Source of the DNA: DASWHX01 sp036397995
GTDB lineage: Bacteria; Bacteroidota; Bacteroidia; Cytophagales; Cyclobacteriaceae
Reading direction: 5' to 3'
NCBI GenBank assembly: GCA_036397995.1
Contig: DASWHX010000257.1
Coordinates: 1 to 32,676 of the forward strand
Length of the DNA stretch: 32,676 nt
Shown here one piece after another: positions 8,494 to 16,776 of the stretch. The position numbers and the translations under genes were made by a program. The notes beneath the pieces were generated by a model. That model saw only the letters and a list, made by a program, of their open reading frames with translations. It was not told the origin of the DNA and searched no databases. Within the stretch, counting starts at the first letter, position 1. The number at the start of each line of letters is the position of its first letter.

Positions 8494-9648
8494 ATGAGAA
8501 GATTATTCACATTATTGATCATGGGTTTTATAACCCTTAATTCTCAGGCCCAGACTTCAGCTGTAAATAAGGCGGAAAGTGCAGTAAAGGCGGAGAATTT
8601 TGTCGAAGCGAAAGAATTGATTACTCCGGCGCTTGAGCATGAAAAAACTTTTGATAAGGGCAGGACATGGTATATCAATGGCTTACTTTATAAAGGCATT
8701 GCACTCTCAGAAGATCCGAATGTGCAGTCTATCGACGGTGACGCACTCCAAAAAGCCGTTGATTCATTCAAAAAAGTAATGGAACTTGAAAAGGAGGGTA
8801 CTACTTATCATTTTTTTGCAGATGAGGCAATTAATCTGATGTGGAATGATATTATTAACAAAGGAGCGACAGCTTATGATATGGATAGCATGGATTTGGC
8901 ACTAACCTATTTTTTGAATGCAAAAATGATCAAACCCAAAGACACAACTTCAATCTTATATACGGGAGTAGTAGCACAATTTGTTGGAAACTGGGATATG
9001 GCATTGGAAAATTACACAGCCCTGGTTGATTTAGGCTATATAAAGGAAGATGTGTATGGAAGTATGTTTCATATAATTCGAAATGAGAAAAAGGACAATG
9101 AGGGAGCATTCGAAATATTACAAGAAGCCATTCAGCATTTTCCCGGTAATGAAAATTTTAAATCGACAGAAATTGAAATGCTGATCGTAATGGAAAAAAT
9201 TGATGATGCGAAAAAGAAGTTGGAAGAAACTATTGCCGATAATCCAACCGATCCTGTCTTATACTTTAGTCTTGGTTATATGTATGATGAAAGTGGAGAA
9301 GCTGAAAAAGCCAAAGTTAATTATGCCAAAGCAGTCGAGCTTAAGCCGGATTATTATGAACCGAACATTAATCTGGCCATACTGAATTACAATGAAGCAA
9401 TAGCAGCTTATAAAGAACTGAATAACCTGAGCATGACCGATTATAACAAGCGAGGTCCTGCTTTGGAAGCTAAGGCTAAGGAATTATTGAAAAACTCTTT
9501 GCCTTATTGGGAGGCTGCGCACAAATCAAGACCCGACCAGCGCACCGTGATTGAAAATCTGCAGAATGTTTATGCGCAACTAAAGATGAATGATAAATCT
9601 GAAGAGATGCGGAAAAAGCTTGAAAAGTTGAATGGCAACAACGAATAA
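8494..9648 (+). CDS. Exported TPR-repeat protein
   Basis: A 384-aa protein with a signal peptide ('LFTLLIMGFITLNSQAQ', cleavage near residue 20), so periplasmic or outer-membrane associated. The body is helical with tetratricopeptide-type repeats: clear units around residues 20-50 ('AESAVKAENFVEAKELI'), 145-185, and 240-285 ('NPTDPVLYFSLGYMYDESGE', 'KAKVNYAKAVELKPDYYEP'). TPRs are protein-binding scaffolds; no partner can be named. It is 40 bp downstream of gyrA on the same strand and may be read from it; no full TAnnTTTG box lies in the gap. It ends at a strong terminator shared with the converging hydrolase gene. Confidence 0.88.
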   Translation: MRRLFTLLIMGFITLNSQAQTSAVNKAESAVKAENFVEAKELITPALEHEKTFDKGRTWYINGLLYKGIALSEDPNVQSIDGDALQKAVDSFKKVMELEKEGTTYHFFADEAINLMWNDIINKGATAYDMDSMDLALTYFLNAKMIKPKDTTSILYTGVVAQFVGNWDMALENYTALVDLGYIKEDVYGSMFHIIRNEKKDNEGAFEILQEAIQHFPGNENFKSTEIEMLIVMEKIDDAKKKLEETIADNPTDPVLYFSLGYMYDESGEAEKAKVNYAKAVELKPDYYEPNINLAILNYNEAIAAYKELNNLSMTDYNKRGPALEAKAKELLKNSLPYWEAAHKSRPDQRTVIENLQNVYAQLKMNDKSEEMRKKLEKLNGNNE

Positions 9649-9649
9649 T

Positions 9650-9679
9650 AAAAAAGGGGACTAGAAGGCCCCCTTTTTT
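9650..9679. terminator. Bidirectional terminator between the TPR and hydrolase genes
   Basis: AAAAAAGGGG (9650-9659) pairs fully with CCCCTTTTTT (9670-9679) around a 10-base loop. The A-run on one side and T-run on the other make it work as an intrinsic terminator on both strands. It lies exactly between two convergent stop codons. Confidence 0.88.
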
Positions 9680-9686
9680 ATTCAGT

Positions 9687-10508
9687 TTATTCCTGGTTTT
9701 CATTAAATAACCGGTCAAAGAAGTTTTTCATATCCTCCCACGATTCCAGGTCTGCCTGTGAATTGTAAGCTAACGGTATCTCGAATTTCTGACCATACTC
9801 ATCGGCACCCGGATTAGTAAAACCATGCACAGCTCCGGCAAAATCAATGTATCTGTAATCCGCTCCAACAGAGTCCATTTGCATTTTAAACTTCGCAATT
9901 GATTCACTTGAGACGAAAGAATCATCCGCTCCATTGCAAATTAAGAAAACAGTATTCATTTCTGAAGTTGGGGGAACCGGTATTCCCAATCCTGCATGGA
10001 AAGCTGCAACACCATCCAGTTCATTTATTATTCTGCCCATAGTGAGAACAACTGTGCCGCCAAAACAATAACCGATTGCACCCAATCTTTCGGTGTCAAC
10101 AGAAGTGTGCTGTTTTAGAACTTCGAGCGCCGCCATAAACCTTGCGGTTGCGCCGTCAATATCCGACATTACATGGCCGGAGAAAACTCCCGCATCCTGG
10201 GGATGCTCAGCAATTTGTCCGCCGCCATACATATCAACTGCCATCGCCGTATAACCTAGCTGAGCGAGCATTTTTGCTCTCTCTTTAGGATAGTCAGTCT
10301 GTCCCCACCATTCATGAACTACAAGAATTCCAGGGCGTTTTTCTTTCTGGTTGGCATCATAAGCAAGAAATCCTTTCATTTCAACTGTGTCCGAAGTATA
10401 GGTAATTTCTTCAGTTACAATATCGGGCTCATCAGAAGTCGTTGTTTCATCTTTACTTCCGGTGCATGAAATCCACAAAATGGGTAAAAAGAATATATAC
10501 TTTTTCAT
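9687..10508 (-). CDS. Dienelactone-hydrolase-family lipoprotein
   Basis: A 273-aa alpha/beta hydrolase with a lipoprotein-like signal ending at C15 ('ILWISCTGS'; Trp at -3 makes this lipobox unusual) and an acidic linker after it, so probably anchored in the periplasm or at the surface. The family catalytic set is complete: nucleophile C148 in 'GYCFGG' (Cys as in true dienelactone hydrolases rather than Ser), the activating E66 in 'VVHEWWG', D196 in 'GADDSFV' and H228 in 'AVHGF'. Characterised members open dienelactones in chloroaromatic breakdown. Such exported relatives have unknown substrates and no aromatic-degradation gene is adjacent. It has its own -7 box at 10533. Confidence 0.92.
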   Translation of the reverse strand: MKKYIFFLPILWISCTGSKDETTTSDEPDIVTEEITYTSDTVEMKGFLAYDANQKEKRPGILVVHEWWGQTDYPKERAKMLAQLGYTAMAVDMYGGGQIAEHPQDAGVFSGHVMSDIDGATARFMAALEVLKQHTSVDTERLGAIGYCFGGTVVLTMGRIINELDGVAAFHAGLGIPVPPTSEMNTVFLICNGADDSFVSSESIAKFKMQMDSVGADYRYIDFAGAVHGFTNPGADEYGQKFEIPLAYNSQADLESWEDMKNFFDRLFNENQE

Positions 10509-10532
10509 TACTAAAAGATTTTGGTTGCTTCA

Positions 10533-10540
10533 CAAAGGTA
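10533..10540 (-). promoter_or_regulatory. -7 promoter box of the hydrolase gene
   Basis: On the minus strand this reads TACCTTTG, a full match to TAnnTTTG, 24 bp before the start codon of the hydrolase lipoprotein. No clear -33 TTG at the usual spacing. Confidence 0.6.
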
Positions 10541-10611
10541 AAAGGAGCAACAATTAATACCTAAACGAATCAACACCAAATCAGTGCTTGATCGTCATAT
10601 CTAATTTAGAC

Positions 10612-11064
10612 TTAATCTACCACGTACCGCCAGGTGCCGTCGGTTTGCTTTTTCCACACAGTGCGAAAGATACCTTCACTCTCGAAACTTTGGCCAAGGC
10701 TGTCTAACGCGGTAAATGTATAATGCCCCCATGTGTATCCAAGATCTCCTGAGACAGAAACATCAACGAAGTCAGGCTTCCAGGTAAGTTTTACATTGGT
10801 GTAAGGAGAGGGCCTGTTCATATATTCCTCAATTGCCACTTTTCCTTTGATTACCAGATTGCCCCGGATCAAGGACGCATCATTAGCTGCAAAGCTGACA
10901 AACGCTTCTTTCACTCCCTTATTCCTGGCCATTGCATCAAATGCAGCTTCCGCAGCGAGTATTTCCTCTTTTGCTTTTGAAATTTGCACGGAATTATTTG
11001 AGGGAGTACCGCTGCATGCTGCCAACCAGAGCGTGGCGATCAGGAATTGGAACATTGTCTTCAT
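10612..11064 (-). CDS. DUF4440 / SnoaL-like lipoprotein
   Basis: A 150-aa protein with a good lipobox ('IATLWLAACSG', Cys 17). The mature part is an NTF2-like alpha+beta cone: N-terminal helix 'EEILAAEAAFDAMARNKG', then 'FAANDASLIRGNLVIKGKVAIEEYM' and the strand-rich end 'GDLGYTWGHYTF', 'GIFRTVWKKQTDGTWRYVVD', the standard DUF4440 pattern. The fold serves as a small-molecule binding or enzyme scaffold; members of this type have no assigned reaction. The gene lies 103 bp upstream of the hydrolase lipoprotein on the same strand, but that gene has its own promoter. It diverges from the A2M gene. A later start at 11055 would shorten the signal by three residues. Confidence 0.88.
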   Translation of the reverse strand: MKTMFQFLIATLWLAACSGTPSNNSVQISKAKEEILAAEAAFDAMARNKGVKEAFVSFAANDASLIRGNLVIKGKVAIEEYMNRPSPYTNVKLTWKPDFVDVSVSGDLGYTWGHYTFTALDSLGQSFESEGIFRTVWKKQTDGTWRYVVD

Positions 11065-11208
11065 AACATTTTCATTTTGAGTGCAATAAATAAGGTGCCG
11101 TTAAAATTAAGAATCCTTAATTACTAAAATTTCTGGTTAAGTGCCTCAATCTAATTGTACAAATTACATAAATTGCATAATTATTTAAAGTTTTATCCAA
11201 ATACTCTT

Positions 11209-14200
11209 ATGAAAATCAAGTTATATAAATTTCATCTCCTTTTAATATCAGCTTTCATCCTTGTTTCCTGTTCAGGTGAACATAAAACTGAAGATACGTT
11301 TTCAAGTCCGCTCAGTTTGTTTGTTGAATACATTTCTTCTCATACAACAGGTATAATCTCCTCAAGGGATCAGATCAGAATCCACCTGGCCAGGGAAAGC
11401 AAGGAAGCAGATGCCGGCAAAGAATTATCCGTAAGAGTTTTTTCCTTTGATCCATCGATTGAGGGTAAAACTATTTGGGAAGATAAACGCACAATTGTAT
11501 TTCAGCCATCAAAGCCACTACCACAGGGGAAGAAGTACAACGCAAAATTCCTGGTAAAGGAAATATTCCCGGACGCGGACGTAAAAGAAGATTTCAAATT
11601 TATCTTTGCAACGCTGGAGCAGGATTTCGAGATCCAATTGCTGGGTTTCGAAATAACAAATCCAAACGATCTCAACACTGTAAATATTAATGGCACTTTT
11701 CAAACTGCTGACTTTGTCCAGGAATCAGATTTAGAAAAGATTATCAGTGCAAACCAAAATAACAATACTCTTTCTATTTCATGGGTTCATAATATTAGTC
11801 AGAATAAACACCGCTTTCTTATTCAAAATGCAAAGCGTTCCGCAAATTCTGAGAAAATAATTATTGAAGTGAAGGGAAAACTGATTGGAATAGATAGAAA
11901 TGATGAAACTACTTTTGAAATTCCAGCCTTAGGAGATTATAAAATTATTTCAGCTCGGGTTATTAACGGTGATGATACGTATGCTTCCATCCAATTTTCT
12001 GACCCGCTAAAAGCAGATCAGGATTTAAGGGGATTGATAACCCTTGGGGGGAATGAAAACTTCAGAACCGTGGTTCAATCCAATGAACTTAGAATTTATC
12101 CCCGGGAAACTTTAACCGGTGAAATTCAACTTAAAATATTTGAGGGTATCAGAAATTCCGCGGGGTATCAGCTAAGTGCTAATTTTGAAACTTCGCTTCA
12201 ATTTTCACAGGTAAAACCTGAAGTCAGACTTGCAACTAATAAAGGTACTATTCTCCCAAGTACGGACGGCGTAGTGCTTCCGTTTCAGGCTATTGGCTTA
12301 AAGGAAGTCCGCGTAAAGGTAACAAGAGTGTTTGAAAATAATATTTTGCAATATCTTCAGGTAAATGAATTAGGGCGTAACTACCAGTTAAATAGAGTAG
12401 GGCGGCCTGTTGCATCAAAAGTAGTGTCCCTGGTTAATAGAGGTGTTGTGGACCTTAATAAATGGAATCGCTTTACCCTCGATTTGAAAGATTTTGTAAA
12501 AACCGAACCCGGCGCATTGTATCAGGTTCAAATTTTCTTTTCAAAACAAAATACACTGTTCACTTGTGGCGAAGACACCAAACTTGAAATTACAACAGAG
12601 GAAGAAGAGGGAGGTGAAATTGCCTATCAAGAAACCTACTGGGATGGTTATGAGGAGTATGATTACGACTATGATTATGATTACGACTATGACTATGACT
12701 ATGATTGGCAGCAGCGGGAAAACCCTTGCAATTCCGCATATTACCGGAACAGATCCGTAACCTCAGTTTTGTTTGCCTCCGATCTTGGCCTTATCGCAAA
12801 ACGCGGTGAAAAAGGAAGCATTACCGCGTTTGTTACAAATCTTATAACAACGGAACCTGTCTCTAACGCCTCAGTCGAATTCTATGATTACCAGCAACAG
12901 CTTATTGAAAGCGCCGCCACCGATAGCGAAGGGAAAGTAATGGTTGACCCCGCTAGACCACCATTTCTCATGGTGGTAAAGAAAGACCGGCAATTTGGTT
13001 ATTTACGACTCCTTGACGGCGCGGCTTTATCTGTCAGTAATTTTAATGTGACCGGAGATAAAGTGAAGCGAGGGTTAAAGGGTTTTATTTATGGTGAACG
13101 AGGCGTTTGGCGGCCGGGCGACGTAATTAACCTTTCATTTATGATTGAAGACAGGGAAAAAGTTTTGCCAAAAGAACATCCGGTTATCCTGGAACTATTC
13201 AATCCGCTAAATCAATTAGTAAAAAGAATGATCAGCACCGGATCATTAAAAGGCATTTACGTTTTCAATGTTCAAACAGATACGGAATACCCAACCGGCA
13301 ATTGGCTTGCTAAGGTTAAAGTGGGAGGGGCGGAATTTACCAAAACCGTTAAAATTGAAACGATCAAACCAAATCGCCTAAAGATAAATTTAGATTTTCC
13401 AAAAGAAAAATTAACTGTACTCGATCAAAATATAACCGGAAATCTGGAAGCTAGATGGCTTCATGGGGCAATCGCCAAAAACCTGAAAACGGAGATTGGG
13501 CTCAGACTCGTTCCGGTTAACACCACTTTTCAAAATTATGCTGATTATGAATTTGATGATGAAGGTAAAAATTTCTACTCGGAACCTGTTGAAGTATTCT
13601 CAGGCAAATTAAATGAAACCGGAGCTGCCACTGCTAATATTTCAATAGATGTCGAAAATAATTCACCTGGTGCGCTGAAGGCTATCTTCGATACAAAAGT
13701 CTACGAAGAAGGTGGTGATTTTTCGATCAATCAAACAACTATACCCTATTATCCATATAAAACTTTTGTTGGGATGAAAACTCCGGAAGGCGACAGGAGA
13801 GGAATCATTGTGACGGATAAAGACCATTCTGTTGACATTGTTTGTGTGGATGCCAATGGAAATCCAAGTCCTTCCAGCCAACTGCGAGTGGAGTTATACA
13901 AACTCGATTGGAGATGGTGGTGGGATAACTCGGAGGAATTAATAAGCAATTATATTGGCAGAAACTATAATCGTCCCATTCTTAGTGAAAATCTAACCAT
14001 TACAAATGGGAAAGGTAATTGGACTCTGAGACTCGATCAGCCTAATTGGGGAAGGTTTTATCTAAAAGTAACAGATATTAATTCCGACCACTCCACCGGC
14101 AAGACTATTTATATGGATTGGCCAGGCTGGGCTGGTAAACAACGTGATGGAATGGGTGACGCTACCATGCTTGTTTTCGAACCTGATAAGCCAGAATACA

Positions 14201-16776
14201 AGGTAGGTGAATCCATCCAAATCAAATTTCCATCCGCAAAAGGCGGGCATGCACTCGTAAGCCTGGAAACAGGTTCTTCAGTTTTGAAGACATTCTGGGC
14301 TGAAACATCGGACAATGAAACAACTCTTAGTATCCCTGCCACTGAAAAAATGAGTCCGAATGTGTATATAAATATTTCCCTTTTGCAGCCACATGGTCAA
14401 ACAGAAAATGACTTGCCCATCAGGCTTTATGGAATTGCTTCGGCCAAAGTAGTGGATGCAGCCACTGAACTTCATCCGGAACTAAAAATGGCAGCCGAAT
14501 TAAAGCCTGGAGAAAATGTGAATATTGAGGTCTCTGAAAAAGACGGAAAACCCATGGCATATACAATTGCCGTAGTCGATGAAGGTTTGCTTGACCTAAC
14601 GAATTTCAAAACTCCAAAACCGTGGTCACATTTCTATGCGCGCGAAGCTTTAGGAATTAAGACCTGGGACATATTCGATCAGGTAATCGGTGCATATGGA
14701 GGCAGAATAGAACGAATTCTTCCCTTTGGAGGTGATGACGGTCTTAAAGATCAGGAAGGGAAAGAAACGAGCAGGTTTAAACCGGTCGTTCAATTTTTAG
14801 GACCCTTTTACCTCGATCGAAATAAGCGAGAAAAACATTCTTTCAGAATGCCCCAATATGTAGGAAGCGTTCGAACTATGATCGTTGCAGGCCTTGATGG
14901 CGCGTATGGTTCAGTGGAGATCACGACACCGGTGAGACAACCTTTGATGGTTCTTGCCACACTGCCAAGAGTGGCTGGACCGGAAGAAGAAATGTCAATG
15001 CCGGTTAATCTCTTTGCAATGAAAGAAAACGTTGGACAGGTGGTGGTAAAAATTGAAGCAAGCGGTAAACTGGATATTCAGGGTTCCGCCCAACAAACTG
15101 TGAATTTCAAAGAAACCGGGGACAAAGTAATATTCTTTAAAATAAAGGCAAAGCCGGAAATAGGTCTGGCTAAGGTTAAGGTCACCGCTACTGCAGGTAC
15201 TGTCACTTCGGTATATGATATAGAAATGGAGGTGCGACCATCGAATCCGGAAATAACCGATGTGGAAAGTGAATTTGTTGAATCGCAAAATTCATTCTCT
15301 TTTGATTATTCACCAATCGGACTCAAAGGGACAAATCATTCTTCTTTGGAAATCTCTTCACTTCCTCCCATAAACCTTGAACAAAGATTAAGATATCTGA
15401 TCTCATACCCTCATGGTTGTATAGAACAAACGGTTTCATCGGTATTTCCGCAGTTGTTCCTGGAAAATTTTACGGAACCCGATGAAGAGGGCAAAAAGCT
15501 GGTAAGCTATTATGTTAACCTGGCCATACAACGTTTACAATCATTTCAAACTAGTGATGGAGGGTTTTCTTATTGGCCGGGTCAGTCTACGGTTAGTCCA
15601 TGGGGAACAAATTATGGATACCATTTTCTTATTGAAGCAGGAAAGAAAGGATATTTCATTCCTGCATCAATGATTAATGGTTTGAAGAATTATCAAACTG
15701 AGGAGGCAAATAAAAGCAGTTATAGCAGTTCTGATCCATCAGGTTCAGATTTGAATATGGCTTACCGGCTCTATACACTCGCACTGGCCGGTAGTCCTGC
15801 AACCGGAGCAATGAACAGACTGCGAGAAAGCGCATACACAGGAACAAGCTCAAAGTGGAGGCTTGCTCTTGCCTATGCTGTCGCAGGATTGGATCAGGCT
15901 GCACTTGATCTGGTAAAAGATCTTTCTATGGAAGTGAAGCCATACCGTGAATTAAGCAATACCTATGGCTCAAATTTCCGGGATGAGGCTATGATCCTTG
16001 AAACCCTCGTTAGGCTTAATCGGAAAGCGGATGCATTCAAATTGGTTGAAAAACTGGCACTAAAACTTAGCGATCGATATGGCTGGATGAGTACACAAAC
16101 TACCGCTTATGCTTTGATTGCCATCGCAGGTTATGTGGAGAAAAATCCGGTTGGTGAAAAAGTCAGTGTTGAGATCAATGAGAATGGCAAGGTTTTCCAG
16201 ACAATAAGCAGCACTTTTCTCTCACAAATTACTATCGTAAATCCTGAAATCAATCAAAAGGTTTCTGTGAAAAATTCAGGCCAGGGTCCGGTATATGTTC
16301 GTTTGATAAGATCCGGGATTCCTTTAGAACTGGATGATGTGGATGCAAGCAGAAATATTGATTTTACCCTTAACTACACCACAATGACGGGTGAAACAGC
16401 AGATGTCACAAAATTAGTGCAAGGAACAAATTTTAAAGCCATAGTAACTGTACATAATCCCGGTCAAAGAGGTTTCTATGAAGAAATTGCATTGACACAA
16501 ATATTTCCTTCCGGCTGGGAGATTATTAATACCCGGCTAAACGAAACCGGCATGCCGATTAACAACGATGCCGTTCCTGAATACCAGGATATCCGGGATG
16601 ACAGAGTCCTGACTTATTTTGATCTTCGGCAAAATGAATCAAAAAAGTTTACAATATTATTAAATGCTGCCTATGCCGGAAAATATTATCAACCAGCTGT
16701 AAAAGTAGCAGCAATGTATGATAATGAAATTGAGGCAAGAACATCGGGCAAATGGGTTGAAGTTGTTAAAGAGTAA
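11209..16776 (+). CDS. Bacterial alpha-2-macroglobulin family lipoprotein
   Basis: A 1855-aa envelope-anchored homologue of protease-trapping alpha-2-macroglobulin. I chose the ATG at 11209 because it gives a clean lipoprotein signal ('LLLISAFILVSCSG', Cys 21); a TTG at 11155 would add 18 residues and spoil it. The order is N-terminal macroglobulin-like domains, 'GERGVWRPGDVINLSF' (bacterial MG signature, near residue 630), the bait region, the A2M core, and the thioester domain. The thioester motif GCIEQ is intact (15415-15429; Cys 1404, Gln 1407), so covalent trapping should be possible. A stretch of Asp-Tyr dipeptides lies between C453 and C507. The PBP1C gene overlaps its 3' end, as in the classic A2M-pbpC operon. 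Bait-cleavage specificity cannot be read from sequence. Confidence 0.95.
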   Translation: MKIKLYKFHLLLISAFILVSCSGEHKTEDTFSSPLSLFVEYISSHTTGIISSRDQIRIHLARESKEADAGKELSVRVFSFDPSIEGKTIWEDKRTIVFQPSKPLPQGKKYNAKFLVKEIFPDADVKEDFKFIFATLEQDFEIQLLGFEITNPNDLNTVNINGTFQTADFVQESDLEKIISANQNNNTLSISWVHNISQNKHRFLIQNAKRSANSEKIIIEVKGKLIGIDRNDETTFEIPALGDYKIISARVINGDDTYASIQFSDPLKADQDLRGLITLGGNENFRTVVQSNELRIYPRETLTGEIQLKIFEGIRNSAGYQLSANFETSLQFSQVKPEVRLATNKGTILPSTDGVVLPFQAIGLKEVRVKVTRVFENNILQYLQVNELGRNYQLNRVGRPVASKVVSLVNRGVVDLNKWNRFTLDLKDFVKTEPGALYQVQIFFSKQNTLFTCGEDTKLEITTEEEEGGEIAYQETYWDGYEEYDYDYDYDYDYDYDYDWQQRENPCNSAYYRNRSVTSVLFASDLGLIAKRGEKGSITAFVTNLITTEPVSNASVEFYDYQQQLIESAATDSEGKVMVDPARPPFLMVVKKDRQFGYLRLLDGAALSVSNFNVTGDKVKRGLKGFIYGERGVWRPGDVINLSFMIEDREKVLPKEHPVILELFNPLNQLVKRMISTGSLKGIYVFNVQTDTEYPTGNWLAKVKVGGAEFTKTVKIETIKPNRLKINLDFPKEKLTVLDQNITGNLEARWLHGAIAKNLKTEIGLRLVPVNTTFQNYADYEFDDEGKNFYSEPVEVFSGKLNETGAATANISIDVENNSPGALKAIFDTKVYEEGGDFSINQTTIPYYPYKTFVGMKTPEGDRRGIIVTDKDHSVDIVCVDANGNPSPSSQLRVELYKLDWRWWWDNSEELISNYIGRNYNRPILSENLTITNGKGNWTLRLDQPNWGRFYLKVTDINSDHSTGKTIYMDWPGWAGKQRDGMGDATMLVFEPDKPEYKVGESIQIKFPSAKGGHALVSLETGSSVLKTFWAETSDNETTLSIPATEKMSPNVYINISLLQPHGQTENDLPIRLYGIASAKVVDAATELHPELKMAAELKPGENVNIEVSEKDGKPMAYTIAVVDEGLLDLTNFKTPKPWSHFYAREALGIKTWDIFDQVIGAYGGRIERILPFGGDDGLKDQEGKETSRFKPVVQFLGPFYLDRNKREKHSFRMPQYVGSVRTMIVAGLDGAYGSVEITTPVRQPLMVLATLPRVAGPEEEMSMPVNLFAMKENVGQVVVKIEASGKLDIQGSAQQTVNFKETGDKVIFFKIKAKPEIGLAKVKVTATAGTVTSVYDIEMEVRPSNPEITDVESEFVESQNSFSFDYSPIGLKGTNHSSLEISSLPPINLEQRLRYLISYPHGCIEQTVSSVFPQLFLENFTEPDEEGKKLVSYYVNLAIQRLQSFQTSDGGFSYWPGQSTVSPWGTNYGYHFLIEAGKKGYFIPASMINGLKNYQTEEANKSSYSSSDPSGSDLNMAYRLYTLALAGSPATGAMNRLRESAYTGTSSKWRLALAYAVAGLDQAALDLVKDLSMEVKPYRELSNTYGSNFRDEAMILETLVRLNRKADAFKLVEKLALKLSDRYGWMSTQTTAYALIAIAGYVEKNPVGEKVSVEINENGKVFQTISSTFLSQITIVNPEINQKVSVKNSGQGPVYVRLIRSGIPLELDDVDASRNIDFTLNYTTMTGETADVTKLVQGTNFKAIVTVHNPGQRGFYEEIALTQIFPSGWEIINTRLNETGMPINNDAVPEYQDIRDDRVLTYFDLRQNESKKFTILLNAAYAGKYYQPAVKVAAMYDNEIEARTSGKWVEVVKE
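12658..12705 (+). repeat. In-frame (GAY TAY)n tract coding for Asp-Tyr repeats
   Basis: A 6-bp microsatellite-like tract inside the A2M gene: one Tyr codon, seven Asp-Tyr pairs, then Asp-Trp (residues 484-499). Third positions are mixed C and T, so the tract is not a perfect DNA repeat. The surrounding segment is also acidic (Glu-rich from residue 464). Tyr/Asp-rich insertions at this place occur in other Bacteroidota A2M proteins as far as I recall. Confidence 0.85.

Noticed and set aside
11155..11208. TTG start of the A2M protein at 11155
   Set aside because: The added 18 residues would precede and spoil a well-formed lipoprotein signal that starts at 11209.
12566..12760. Met/Thr-rich ORF in another frame across the Asp-Tyr tract
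   Set aside because: It is the out-of-frame reading of the GAY-TAY repeat inside the A2M gene; no independent support.
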